Shown here piece after piece: positions 27,347 through 36,504 of a DNA stretch of 64,000 bases. Location of the stretch: assembly GCF_014193695.1 (NCBI RefSeq), contig NZ_JACHZR010000001.1, positions 533,309 to 597,308 on the forward strand. Direction: 5' to 3'. The notes under the pieces were generated by a model that worked only from the letters and a program-made list of their open reading frames with translations, searched no databases and was not told the DNA's origin. Within the stretch, counting starts at the first letter, position 1. Every line of letters begins with the position of its first letter. Source of the DNA: Rhizobium sp. BK316 (GTDB lineage: Bacteria > Pseudomonadota > Alphaproteobacteria > Rhizobiales > Rhizobiaceae). The position numbers and the translations under genes are program-made.

Positions 27347-27483
27347 AAAAAATTTGACTGTAGTTATCAAGATTTAGCTCAATCCAGCCGAAAACCCTGA
27401 AAAAACTCTGAGAGCCAATCGTCATTTCGTTGAAAGCGCCGAGCACGACATCGGCGCAAACGACTGGAGAGACGAGAGTGAGC

Positions 27484-30120
27484 ATGCGAGTGAGGGTAGG
27501 GGTTCTGAGGCTCAACGGCGCGCGCCAAGCGGGTGGGCACGCCTGGCGAGCACGGTTATTGGCGACAACGGCTTTTGCAATTTTATCGGTTGCGACCAAC
27601 GCTCACGCGCAGTCGGCTCCGGCCGATCAGGCACAAGCGCAAGCGACCACCGTACTCCCCTTCAACATCCCGTCCCAGCCCTTGGCGAATGCAATCCGTG
27701 CATTTGGGCGTCAATCCGGTATGCAGGTCACTTTGTCGTCGGCGCCGACGGGCGCTGTGAACACCAGCGCCGTCGTCGGTCGATTGACGCCTGCCGACGC
27801 GCTTGATCGAATGCTGTCGGGAACGGGAATATCGGCCCATATTTCCGGAGATGGCGGCGCAGCGATGATCGGCAGCGCCGAGATCGTGAATGCCATTCCG
27901 CAGGAGGAAGGTGTCACCCAACTTGCTCCGATCGTCATCAAGGGCGGCCGGCGTGCAAGTTCCGGCGCGGGCTATCGCGGCACGCCCGACTGGGTCTACG
28001 ACGAGCCGGCAAGCGTCAGTGTCATTTCAAGGGAGGCTATTCAAAGCTCTTCGGCCCGTAACGCACGCGACCTGCTCGATACCGCCGCCGGCGTCTATGC
28101 CAACCGTTCCGAAGGGCAGAACCCCGGCGTAACGGTCAATATTCGCGGCCTCCAGGACCAGAACCGCGTCGTCACCATGATCGACGGGGCAAGGCAGAAT
28201 TTTCAACGCAACGGTCATGGATCAACGCAGCGAACCTATGTCGAAACTGCCTTCATCCGTGAAATCGACGTCGAAAAGAGCGGCACCTCGGGCGTTGGCG
28301 GAGCTGGCGCACTCGGCGGTTCGGTCAACTTCCGAACCATCGAGGCCGATGATCTCATAGAAGATGGCCGCCAGTGGGGCGGTGAGTCAAACGCGACCGT
28401 TGGCACCAACGAGTTCCAGTTTGATGGCGCAAGCATGGCGGCGGTCAGATTGTCGGACAGCTTCTCGGTGCTCGGCGGCATCAGCCACAAGAAGATTGGC
28501 GCCTATGACATCGGCGAGAATGGCGACATCAAGCTTTATGACAGTTCCGTGCATGACGGAGCGGCAATCTTCACGGGGCAGGACTCCTACTCCTACCTGC
28601 TGAAGGCCGAGGCGGAACTCACCGACGATCTCGATACGTCGCTGACCTGGCTTCGCAACGATTCCGACTTCAGCCAGGGCTCCTACAATAACGATGGCGA
28701 CCTCGATGAAGATACGCAGCAGGTTCTGAACGATACGATCACCAGCAGCCTTCACTGGGATCCCGACAGCGAGCTCATCGATCTCAACGCCCGCCTCTGG
28801 TACAACCACACGCGAAACCGCGAGAAGCGCTACGGCTCGGCCATCAACGACGATGGTTTCCCCGTCAATTATGCTCTCGGCACACTGGGCTTCAGCATCG
28901 ATAACACCAGCCGTTTCGAGACCTCAGCCGGTTCGCTTTCGTTGAATTACGGCGTCGAGGCCTTCTTCGACCGCGGAAAGACGGAGACGCTCGAGGATTA
29001 CTTCCTCAATGGCGTCGATATGACGGCCACCTATACCGGCACGACCCCATCGGGCGATCGCGATGTCTACAGCGCCTTTACCAATGCCACGTTCGAACAT
29101 GACGATTGGCTGATGGCGCAGGCCGGCCTGCGCTACGACTATTACAATCTGTCGGGCGATGCATCGCTCTACGGTCTGGAAGTCAAGACGATCGACAACC
29201 GGAGATGCCGGTTGTACTTCCCCGACGGCGTGACCTGCCGGATCTGGACGGGCACCATCGATCGCGTAACGGTCTATCCGGAAAATGTCATCCCGGTCGA
29301 TAATTCGGACGGTGCGCTGCTGCCCTCCGCCATGCTTGCAGTTAAACCCGTCGACTGGCTGCAGCCCTTCGCAAAGTATTCGCGCAGCTTCCGTCCTCCG
29401 ACGATCATGGAAACCTTCCTGACGGGCGGTCACCCCGGCGTCAATCTCGTGGAGAACGCTCCCAATCCCGATCTCGTGGCCGAAGAAGGCAACACGTTCG
29501 AGCTTGGTGTGAATGCCACGACCGACGGGCTCTTGTCCACTGATGACAGCCTGCGCCTGAAGGCCGTCGGCTTTTACCGCGAGATCGAAAACTATATCGC
29601 GCTCGGGACAGTTCATCGCGCCGAAACGGGCCGCGAGTATGCCTCCTATGTCAATGTCGACGGCACGACGCGCATGAAAGGCATCGAGCTGGAGGCGAAC
29701 TACGATGCAGGCAAATGGTATGCCGGCCTCTCCTATACCTATCTGAAGACGGATTTCGGCACCAGCTACAGCTACGACGGCGCAAGCTACGAGATCGAGC
29801 CCTCGATCATTTTCGTGCCGCCGCGCAACAAGTTCACCATCGATGCGGGTATGCGGCTTTTCGACGACAAGCTGACGATCGGCGGTCGCGCCACCCATGT
29901 CGGCGGCACATCGCCCAATATCGGCGTGCTGGCGAGCAACTATGTCACCGAAGACTATTCGCTCTACGACATATACGGGTCCTACGCCTTCAACGATACC
30001 GTCAAGCTCCGCTTTGCCGTCAACAACGTCACCGATGTCGCCTACGTCCCGGCGCTCGGAACCATCAGCCTGCCCGGACCGGGACGCACGGCAACGGCAT
30101 CGCTCAACTTCAAGTTCTAA
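27484..30120 (+). CDS. hasR: TonB-dependent heme/hemophore receptor with signalling domain (HasR-like)
   Basis: 878 aa outer-membrane receptor. Signal peptide to about ATNAHAQ (residue 43), then an STN signalling domain at residues 57-120 (FNIPSQPLANAIRAFGRQSG, VVGRLTPADALDRMLSGTGI), a TonB-box-like LAPIVIKGG, a plug (SVISREAIQSSSARNARDLL, VTVNIRGLQDQNRVVTMIDG) and a 22-strand barrel ending in Phe (TASLNFKF). The barrel has YSRSFRPPTIMETF, a family signature of hemoglobin/transferrin-type receptors. The start at 27484 (MRVRVGVL) is preferred over a TTG at 27430. It imports heme delivered by the hemophore encoded next and signals to the FecR-like protein through the STN domain. Confidence 0.88.
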   Translation: MRVRVGVLRLNGARQAGGHAWRARLLATTAFAILSVATNAHAQSAPADQAQAQATTVLPFNIPSQPLANAIRAFGRQSGMQVTLSSAPTGAVNTSAVVGRLTPADALDRMLSGTGISAHISGDGGAAMIGSAEIVNAIPQEEGVTQLAPIVIKGGRRASSGAGYRGTPDWVYDEPASVSVISREAIQSSSARNARDLLDTAAGVYANRSEGQNPGVTVNIRGLQDQNRVVTMIDGARQNFQRNGHGSTQRTYVETAFIREIDVEKSGTSGVGGAGALGGSVNFRTIEADDLIEDGRQWGGESNATVGTNEFQFDGASMAAVRLSDSFSVLGGISHKKIGAYDIGENGDIKLYDSSVHDGAAIFTGQDSYSYLLKAEAELTDDLDTSLTWLRNDSDFSQGSYNNDGDLDEDTQQVLNDTITSSLHWDPDSELIDLNARLWYNHTRNREKRYGSAINDDGFPVNYALGTLGFSIDNTSRFETSAGSLSLNYGVEAFFDRGKTETLEDYFLNGVDMTATYTGTTPSGDRDVYSAFTNATFEHDDWLMAQAGLRYDYYNLSGDASLYGLEVKTIDNRRCRLYFPDGVTCRIWTGTIDRVTVYPENVIPVDNSDGALLPSAMLAVKPVDWLQPFAKYSRSFRPPTIMETFLTGGHPGVNLVENAPNPDLVAEEGNTFELGVNATTDGLLSTDDSLRLKAVGFYREIENYIALGTVHRAETGREYASYVNVDGTTRMKGIELEANYDAGKWYAGLSYTYLKTDFGTSYSYDGASYEIEPSIIFVPPRNKFTIDAGMRLFDDKLTIGGRATHVGGTSPNIGVLASNYVTEDYSLYDIYGSYAFNDTVKLRFAVNNVTDVAYVPALGTISLPGPGRTATASLNFKF

Positions 30121-30195
30121 GCAATTTCCCGGCCGACAGGCCCGGATCCGAGGTTCGTCGACCGACGGACAACCAACCATCAATGGAGAAAGACA

Positions 30196-30933
30196 ATGAG
30201 TGTAGGAATTCAGGTCCCCGCCGGTGCGCCCGATTGGATCAACTATCTCGAAACCACGTGGCTCAACTCCTTCTCATATCGCAGCCATGGCTCGTTCAGC
30301 CCGGGCTCGGCGCCTTACGACCAATGGGTCGCCGGCAACGCCGGTACCACCCAGTCGGGCGTGGTTCTCAACGGCGATTTCAGCTACATTCCTCCGGGCG
30401 GCTTCGTCGGCTCGCTCGATACGCTGGAATTCGGCTCGCATCTGACCGGCAGCACGGCCGCCGGCTATGATCTCAGCACCGTGCTGACGCTGGACCTGTC
30501 GGACGCGACCGCCTCTACGGCGTTCACCTATGCGATCTACTACCTCTCAAACTTCGCCGACCTGACGCATCTCTATGACTATCTCGGCGAACAGGGCACG
30601 ACGCAGACCGGCAATAGCGGCGGCCTCGGCGAGACCCTTTACAGCTTTGCCGGCGACGATGTGCTGACGGGCGCTGGTGCGAGCGACTTCGACACCTTCT
30701 ACTATCGCGCCGATCTGAATGCCGGCGGATGGGGCGATGATTCCATCACCGACTTCGTTGACGGCAACGACCTGATCGTTCTCGATGGTTATGGCTGGGA
30801 TGATTACAGCGACTTCGTTACGGCTGGCGGCAGTATTTCCGGTTCGACGATCTCCTACGCCGGCAACAGCATTGACGTCGCTTTTGCAGGCGGCGGCACG
30901 CTTGACAGCTCCGATCTGATCTTCGTCGCGTGA
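30196..30933 (+). CDS. hasA: HasA-like secreted hemophore with RTX-like C-terminal extension
   Basis: 245 aa, no Sec signal, as expected for a type I substrate. Residues 1-120 resemble HasA: PDWINYLETTWLNSFSYRSH opens the fold and VGSLDTLEFGSHLTGS matches the conserved HasA strand. His31 and Tyr64 (GDFSY) lie where HasA has its heme ligands; the loop after Tyr64 is shorter and lacks the His that supports Tyr in Serratia HasA. From about residue 145 it departs from HasA: LYSFAGDDVLTGAGASDF and SITDFVDGNDLIVLDGYG are RTX/serralysin-like, ending DSSDLIFVA. A GGAGAAAG ribosome site precedes the ATG. It captures heme outside the cell for the receptor upstream. Confidence 0.83.
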   Translation: MSVGIQVPAGAPDWINYLETTWLNSFSYRSHGSFSPGSAPYDQWVAGNAGTTQSGVVLNGDFSYIPPGGFVGSLDTLEFGSHLTGSTAAGYDLSTVLTLDLSDATASTAFTYAIYYLSNFADLTHLYDYLGEQGTTQTGNSGGLGETLYSFAGDDVLTGAGASDFDTFYYRADLNAGGWGDDSITDFVDGNDLIVLDGYGWDDYSDFVTAGGSISGSTISYAGNSIDVAFAGGGTLDSSDLIFVA

Positions 30934-30940
30934 TCGGCCG

Positions 30941-32788
30941 ATGAGGAACCAATTTTTGGTTCGGACGTCGTCGCAGCCCTTTGCTGCGGCGACGATCCTC
31001 CCGCTGAAGAGCAATGTCGTCAGCATCGCCCTCATCAGCGGGGTCGTCAACCTGCTCGCCCTGACATCGCCCCTGTTCATGCTGCAGGTCTATGATCGCG
31101 TGCTCGCAAGCGGCAGCGTTCCGACGCTGATTGGTCTGGCGGTGCTTGCCGCGGGCCTCTACGCATTCCAGTCGATCCTCGATATCGTCCGCGCCCGTGT
31201 CTTGCTGCGGATCGGCGAGCGATTTGACGGAAAGCTCAGCGCCCGCGTTCATGAGGCCGTGATACGCCTTCCATTGGTCAGTCGAGCTCAAGGTGACGGC
31301 TTGCAGCCGTTGCGGGATCTCGACAACGTCCGCGGCTTCCTGTCCGGCACAGGCCCCACGGCCTTTTTCGACCTTCCGTGGATGCCGCTTTATCTCGGCA
31401 TATGTTTCCTCTTCCATGTCTGGATCGGCGTGACGGCGCTCGTCGGCGCGGTCATCCTTGTCTCGCTGACGCTGATCACGAACACCCTGTCGCAAGGTCC
31501 TATCCGCGAAACCATTGCCCAGAACATGATCCGCAACGGTCTTCTAGAAGGTACCCGTCGCAATGCGGAAGTCGTCCGCGCGATGGGACTGGAAACGCAA
31601 CTCGCCAAACGATGGCTGAAGGTCAACGCCGCCTATCTTGCGGCCAACCGCCGGGCCGGCGACATTGGCGGTGGCTTGGGAGGCGTGTCGAAGTCGCTGC
31701 GCATGATGCTGCAGTCCGCCATTCTCGCTGTCGGTGCCTATCTCGTGATCACTCAGCAGGCCACGGGCGGCATCATGATCGCAAGCTCGATCATGATGGG
31801 CAGGGCGCTCGCACCCGTCGAACTCGCAATCGGCAACTGGAAACCGTTTCTGATGGCACGCCAGAGCTGGGCTAGGCTTCAGGACCTGCTGGGCAAGATC
31901 CCTGAGGCCAAGCCTGTCACGGCTCTGCCACGCCCTGAACGCGAGCTGCGCATCGAGGCAGTGACCGTCATGCCTCCGGGCGAAAGAAAACCGACGCTGG
32001 CTGGGCTCGGCTTCTCGTTGGTCGCAGGAAGCGCACTCGGCGTGATCGGTCCATCCGGATCGGGAAAGTCGACCTTGTCGCGAATCCTGGTCGGCGCCTG
32101 GCAGCCGTCGGCGGGCAAGGTCAGGATCGATGGCGCCAGCCTGGACCAGTGGGACAGCGCCGCACTCGGCGAGCATATCGGCTACCTCCCGCAAGGCGTG
32201 GAACTGTTCGACGGAACCATTGCCGAGAACATTTCGAGGTTCGAGGAAACTCCTGACGCAGACGCGATCATCGCCGCGGCGTGCACGGCCGGCGCCCATG
32301 AACTCATCTTGAAATTCGAACTCGGCTATGAGACGCAAATCGGCGAAGGCGGAGCCGCGCTCTCGGCAGGTCAGCGCCAGCGCATCGGCCTTGCACGTGC
32401 CCTTTATCGCGATCCGTTTCTGGTCGTCCTTGACGAGCCCAACGCCAATCTGGACGCCGAGGGTGAAGCAGCCGTTGTCAGAGCCATCGCGGCGGTTCGC
32501 GATCGCAAGGGCATCGTCATCGTCGTTGCCCATCGACCCAGTGCACTTGGGGTCGTCGATCATGTGCTGATGATCGAAGGTGGCAGGCAAAAGGCCTTCG
32601 GTCCGCGTGACGAAGTGCTTTCCAAAGTTCTCAAGAGCGGCTCTGGCCTGCCCGCTGGCCGGGGCTTTCCGGCAACCGGCGTGAGCACTGCGCCACTGCG
32701 GGTGATTGCAAACGTCGCCCGGGCGACATCCGATGCAGCAAATGGCGCCATAGCGGATAGTCAAGAGGATGCCGATGTCAGACATTGA
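30941..32788 (+). CDS. hasD: type I secretion ABC permease/ATPase (HasD/PrtD-like)
   Basis: 615 aa fused membrane and ATPase exporter, no N-terminal C39-like domain, as in HasD/PrtD. The N-terminal half has six hydrophobic segments (LISGVVNLLALTSPLFMLQV starts the first), and the C-terminal half has Walker A IGPSGSGKST, signature LSAGQRQRIGLARAL, Walker B VVLDEPNANLD and the switch His in VAHRPSALG. It begins 7 bases after the hemophore stop and overlaps the adaptor gene. Together with the adaptor and a TolC protein encoded elsewhere it would export the hemophore by its C-terminal signal. Confidence 0.93.
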   Translation: MRNQFLVRTSSQPFAAATILPLKSNVVSIALISGVVNLLALTSPLFMLQVYDRVLASGSVPTLIGLAVLAAGLYAFQSILDIVRARVLLRIGERFDGKLSARVHEAVIRLPLVSRAQGDGLQPLRDLDNVRGFLSGTGPTAFFDLPWMPLYLGICFLFHVWIGVTALVGAVILVSLTLITNTLSQGPIRETIAQNMIRNGLLEGTRRNAEVVRAMGLETQLAKRWLKVNAAYLAANRRAGDIGGGLGGVSKSLRMMLQSAILAVGAYLVITQQATGGIMIASSIMMGRALAPVELAIGNWKPFLMARQSWARLQDLLGKIPEAKPVTALPRPERELRIEAVTVMPPGERKPTLAGLGFSLVAGSALGVIGPSGSGKSTLSRILVGAWQPSAGKVRIDGASLDQWDSAALGEHIGYLPQGVELFDGTIAENISRFEETPDADAIIAAACTAGAHELILKFELGYETQIGEGGAALSAGQRQRIGLARALYRDPFLVVLDEPNANLDAEGEAAVVRAIAAVRDRKGIVIVVAHRPSALGVVDHVLMIEGGRQKAFGPRDEVLSKVLKSGSGLPAGRGFPATGVSTAPLRVIANVARATSDAANGAIADSQEDADVRH

Positions 32789-34085
32789 TGATCGCGAAGT
32801 CAGCCGTTCAATCCGCCGCCACCTGATGGTGGGCGTCATCGCTTCGCTCGCGATGGTCGCAGGTGCGGGGGCGTGGGCCTCGATGGCGGATCTCGCCGGA
32901 GCGGTCGTTGCATCGGGGCGTTTTGTTGTCGATTCCTATGTCAAGAAGGTCCAGCATCCGAAAGGCGGGGTCGTCGGAGAAATCCTTGTAGGAGAGGGGG
33001 ATGAGGTCAGGGCTGGTGACGTGCTCATGCGCCTCGATGCCACCCAGACCCGCGCCAACCTGGCGATCGTCACGAAGCGGCTGAACGAATTGGCCGCGCG
33101 GCTCGCAAGGCTCGAAGCCGAACGTGACGATCTTGATGAAATCGCTTTTCCAGACTGGCTGCTTGCCGCCGACAAGGATCCTGAGGTGGCTGCTGCCATC
33201 CATAGCGAATCTCGATTATTCCAGTCCCGGCGGGACGCGAGGGAAGGACAGAAAGCCCAGCTCAATCAGCGCATCGCGCAGTTCGAGCATGAGATCGCTG
33301 GGCTGAAGGCACAGGAAGTTGCCTATGGCGAGGGAATAGAAGTTCTCAATACGGAAATATCCGCTTTGAACAGATTGCGCGAACAGGGCATCGTTTCCGA
33401 CCAGCGGCTGAACGGCCTCAAGACCCAGGCTGCGACCTTCGGCGGAGAACGCGGCGAAAAGATTGCTTTCCAGGCCCAGTCGGCCGGCCGGATCACTGAA
33501 ACGCGGCTGCAGATCCTGCAGATCGACCAGGATCTCAGAACCGAAGTCGGCCGCGAATTGCGGGAGGTCCAGGCGCAGATCGGCGAATATGTCGAGCGCA
33601 AAGTGGCAGCCGAGGACGATCTGAAACGCATCAATATCGTCGCTCCGCATTCCGGCGTCGTGCACCAATTGGCGGTCCATACAGTGGGTGGGGTGATCTC
33701 TCCTGCCGATCCGATCATGCTGATCGTGCCGGAAGGGGATAATCTGGCCCTTGAAGTTCAGATTGCACCGAAGGATGTGGACCAGATTCAGATCGGGCAC
33801 GCCGCCTTGTTGCGCATGACCGCTTTTAATCTTCGCACGACACCGGAGCTGAGTGGTGTCGTCAGCCGAATTGCGGCCGATCTTACCACCGACGAACGGT
33901 CCGGCCAGTCCTACTATTTGGTGCGTGTCGCTATCTCGCAAGCCGAAAAGGAAAAGCTGAAGAGCCTCACGCTCGTTCCAGGTATGCCGGCCGAAGTGAT
34001 GATCAAAACGGGTGACCGCACCGCACTCTCCTATCTCGTCAAGCCGCTCTCCGACCAGGTCCTGCGCGCCTTTCGGGAGGATTAA
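32775..34085 (+). CDS. hasE: type I secretion membrane-fusion adaptor (HasE/PrtE-like HlyD family)
   Basis: 436 aa. One N-terminal membrane anchor (about residues 20-42), then half of a lipoyl domain (SYVKKVQHPKGGVVGEILVG), a long coiled coil (about residues 85-290), the second lipoyl half (INIVAPHSGVVHQLAVHTVG) and a beta-barrel (DQIQIGHAALLRMTAFN). This is the HlyD-like adaptor that links the ABC exporter to TolC. The start at 32775 follows AAGAGG and lies inside the end of the exporter gene; an ATG at 32769 is possible. No TolC and no TonB/HasB homologue follows in this operon. Confidence 0.92.
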   Translation: MSDIDDREVSRSIRRHLMVGVIASLAMVAGAGAWASMADLAGAVVASGRFVVDSYVKKVQHPKGGVVGEILVGEGDEVRAGDVLMRLDATQTRANLAIVTKRLNELAARLARLEAERDDLDEIAFPDWLLAADKDPEVAAAIHSESRLFQSRRDAREGQKAQLNQRIAQFEHEIAGLKAQEVAYGEGIEVLNTEISALNRLREQGIVSDQRLNGLKTQAATFGGERGEKIAFQAQSAGRITETRLQILQIDQDLRTEVGRELREVQAQIGEYVERKVAAEDDLKRINIVAPHSGVVHQLAVHTVGGVISPADPIMLIVPEGDNLALEVQIAPKDVDQIQIGHAALLRMTAFNLRTTPELSGVVSRIAADLTTDERSGQSYYLVRVAISQAEKEKLKSLTLVPGMPAEVMIKTGDRTALSYLVKPLSDQVLRAFRED

Positions 34086-34127
34086 GATCGACGTGATCGC
34101 CGAAATCGGAGCCCGGCTTTTCGAGCG

Positions 34128-34301
34128 CTACCATGCCGTACGGGCAGTCCCCAGCGCGAACGTATGGGAGGAAGTGACGAGGGCGACGTGAGCCTTGAGC
34201 GAAACGGCACAGTTTCCCGGATAGGAGAGATTGTGCTGGATCAGATGCTTCAGCAGCTCATCGGCGTTGCGCTTTTCTGTTAGCGGAAATGTCACTGTCA
34301 T
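34128..34301 (-). CDS. 57-residue hypothetical protein
   Basis: Small ORF opposite to the heme operon. It starts at an ATG (34301) with GAGGAA 6 bases upstream and runs MTVTFPLTEKRNADELLKHL, then IQHNLSYPGNCAVSLKAH, ending TARTAW at a TAG. Composition and codon use look protein-like, and the first 25 residues would form an amphipathic strand-helix. No family recognised. It lies 42 bases from the adaptor stop on the other strand. Either a real small protein or a remnant. Confidence 0.45.
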   Translation of the reverse strand: MTVTFPLTEKRNADELLKHLIQHNLSYPGNCAVSLKAHVALVTSSHTFALGTARTAW

Positions 34302-34671
34302 GTGCGTTCCTCGACAGAGAAAATTGACCCTTCGCAGGGATTAAGGCGTGAATCCTTTTGCGCTGCAACAAGAAAAATTTAACCGTAAAATTAAAATCGA
34401 TTAGTTTTTGAAGTGTATATTTTAAAATCGTTTTAAATCCGGAAGCCGCCATTGGGTACGGTGTGCGTCGGGAAGCTGCGACAAAAACACACGCGGCTGG
34501 ATAAGACCTTGTTAACCATCCAGCTCCCAGATGGAGAGAGGTTTAAACGTTCTGCCAGAGCCGTGAAATTCGTTCCGCCGCGTAGGGCTTTAAATCCGCA
34601 CATATCTCCCTCGATAGCCGATGCCGACGAGTGGGTTATGCGCTGGTGCGTTCTGTTCTCGGTGTGTGGCA
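34302..34671. other. AT-rich intergenic region upstream of the penicillin-binding protein gene
   Basis: 370 bases. About 34345-34445 is strongly AT-rich (runs such as GAAAAATTTAACC and TTTTAAAATCGTTTTAAA), a plausible promoter or nucleoid-protein site. From 34452 the plus strand has an open frame of 78 codons with moderate third-position GC and no ribosome site, overlapping the next gene; I do not support it as a gene. Confidence 0.4.
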
Positions 34672-36396
34672 ATGTCGATCATTCATAGTATCAGCGTAAG
34701 AAGCGGTCGGCTGGTGAAGCTCACCTTCGAATCTGCCTCCTTCACGCGGGCCGCTCGCAAAACGACGGGAACGGCACGTCAGGCGAGAAGTCGTATCGTC
34801 ACCCTCGCTGGCGTCCTCGGCATCGTCTACGCCGGGATGTTCGGCAAGCTGATTTACTATGGACTTGTCGTCGACACGACGACATCGAGCATTCCGCCAA
34901 ATCCGATCATGGCCTCCCGGCCTGATATTCTCGACCGCAACGGCGAGCTTCTGGCGACCGATATCCGCACGGTTTCGATGTTTGCCGAGCCGAGCCATAT
35001 GGTCGATGTGGATGAAGCGGTCGAGAAGCTGACGCAGCTTTTCCCGGAGCTTGACCGGAAGGCGCTCTATCAGAAACTGTCGGACAAGCGTTCGCAATTC
35101 ACATGGCTGCGTCGCCAGCTGACGCCAAAGCAACAAAGCGAGGTTCTGGCTCTCGGCCTTCCCGCCATTGGCTTCCGCCCGGAGGTAAAGCGCTTTTATC
35201 CCGGCGGGCGCACGGCAGCCCACATTCTCGGCTATGTCGATATCGACAACAAGGGCATGGCCGGCATGGAGAAGTATCTCGACACGCAGGGCCTTTCGGA
35301 TCTGGAATCCACCGGGCTCGCAGTGCGCGAGAATCTGGAGCCGGTGCGGCTGTCGATCGACATCCGGGCGCAGAATGTCGTTCATGACGTCGTCACCAAT
35401 GCGATCACTACATACAAGGGCAAGGCCGCCGGCGCCGTCATCCTCGACGTCCATACCGGCGAGGTGCTCGCCATGGCGTCCGCGCCCGATTTCGATCCGA
35501 ATGACCCGCAGGCGACAGGCAGCGAAGGCTGGCTGAATCGTATGTCGAACGGCACCTTCGAAATGGGCTCGACCTTCAAGACCTTCTCGATGGCATTGGC
35601 ACTCGACAGCGGCACGGTGAAACTCTCCGACAGTTTCGACGCCACCGGGCCGCTGCACTACGGCGGCTTCACCATCCATGACGACCATGACGTGCCGCGC
35701 CGCTGGCTGACCATTCCGGAGATCTTCCGCTATTCTTCCAATATCGGCACGGCGAGGATGATGGACCTGGTCGGCATGGATCGTCAGAAGGATTATCTGA
35801 CCCGCTTTGGCCTGTTGACCAAGATGCAGACCGAGCTGCCGGAGGTGAAGACACCGACACAGCCGAAAGTCTGGAAGAAGATCAATTCGATCACGATCTC
35901 CTTCGGCCATGGTGTCGCGACCACGCCACTGCAGACGGCGGTTGCCGGTGCCGCCCTCGTCGACGGCGGCGAGCTCATAGAGCCGACCTTCCTGCCGCGC
36001 TCGGCGGAAGCGGCGGCGAAAACCGAACAGCAGATCGTCAAGAAAAGCACCAGCGACACAATTCGTTATCTCTTCAAGCTGAATGGCGAACAGGGCTCCG
36101 GACGCACCGCCGATGTGCCCGGCTTCCATGTCGGCGGCAAGACGGGCACGGCGAATAAGGTTGTGAACGGTCACTATTCGCACACGTTGAGCTTCAACGC
36201 CTATCTGGCTGCCTTCCCGATCGATGCGCCGAAATATGTAGTGCTGTCTTTCATCGACGAACCGCTGACCGGCCAGCACGGGCTTACTTTCGCGACGAAT
36301 ACTGCCGCCCCAATGGTACATGACATCATCAGTCGGGTCGCACCGATCCTGGGCGTCGAACCGGATTTCGGGCAGAATCTGCTGGCCTCGTATTGA
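34672..36396 (+). CDS. class B penicillin-binding protein (FtsI/PBP2-like, accessory copy)
   Basis: 574 aa. One membrane anchor (TLAGVLGIVYAGMFGKLIYY, about residues 44-63), a pedestal domain (RPDILDRNGELLATDIRT), and a transpeptidase domain with the three active-site motifs: STFK (about residue 300), SSN (RYSSNIGTARMM) and KTGTA (GGKTGTANK). It crosslinks peptidoglycan, as FtsI does at the septum. It stands alone rather than in a division and cell-wall cluster, so it is probably a second FtsI-like protein. The start at 34672 is chosen because the anchor follows after a short basic segment; the ribosome site is poor. An earlier ATG at 34621 is less likely. Confidence 0.92.
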   Translation: MSIIHSISVRSGRLVKLTFESASFTRAARKTTGTARQARSRIVTLAGVLGIVYAGMFGKLIYYGLVVDTTTSSIPPNPIMASRPDILDRNGELLATDIRTVSMFAEPSHMVDVDEAVEKLTQLFPELDRKALYQKLSDKRSQFTWLRRQLTPKQQSEVLALGLPAIGFRPEVKRFYPGGRTAAHILGYVDIDNKGMAGMEKYLDTQGLSDLESTGLAVRENLEPVRLSIDIRAQNVVHDVVTNAITTYKGKAAGAVILDVHTGEVLAMASAPDFDPNDPQATGSEGWLNRMSNGTFEMGSTFKTFSMALALDSGTVKLSDSFDATGPLHYGGFTIHDDHDVPRRWLTIPEIFRYSSNIGTARMMDLVGMDRQKDYLTRFGLLTKMQTELPEVKTPTQPKVWKKINSITISFGHGVATTPLQTAVAGAALVDGGELIEPTFLPRSAEAAAKTEQQIVKKSTSDTIRYLFKLNGEQGSGRTADVPGFHVGGKTGTANKVVNGHYSHTLSFNAYLAAFPIDAPKYVVLSFIDEPLTGQHGLTFATNTAAPMVHDIISRVAPILGVEPDFGQNLLASY

Positions 36397-36504
36397 GACC
36401 GTGCCAGACGCTATCCGATAACGCAGGTTACCCGACTTTCTTTACTTTGCGTCATCCAGGCCACATACTTGCGGCCTAGGTCATTGGATGGAGGTGCGCA
36501 CCTC

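Noticed and set aside
27399..27423. Possible ECF promoter GAAAAA-N15-CGTC before the TonB receptor
   Set aside because: Such short words are frequent in this AT-rich spacer and the promoter specificity of this sigma factor is unknown, so it was not listed as a feature.
28924..30183. Minus-strand frame of 419 codons opposite the TonB receptor
   Set aside because: A long antisense frame typical of high-GC DNA; the receptor on the plus strand has unmistakable plug and barrel signatures.
34452..34688. Plus-strand frame of 78 codons before the penicillin-binding protein
   Set aside because: No ribosome site, modest third-position GC, overlaps the next gene and an equally long frame exists on the other strand.
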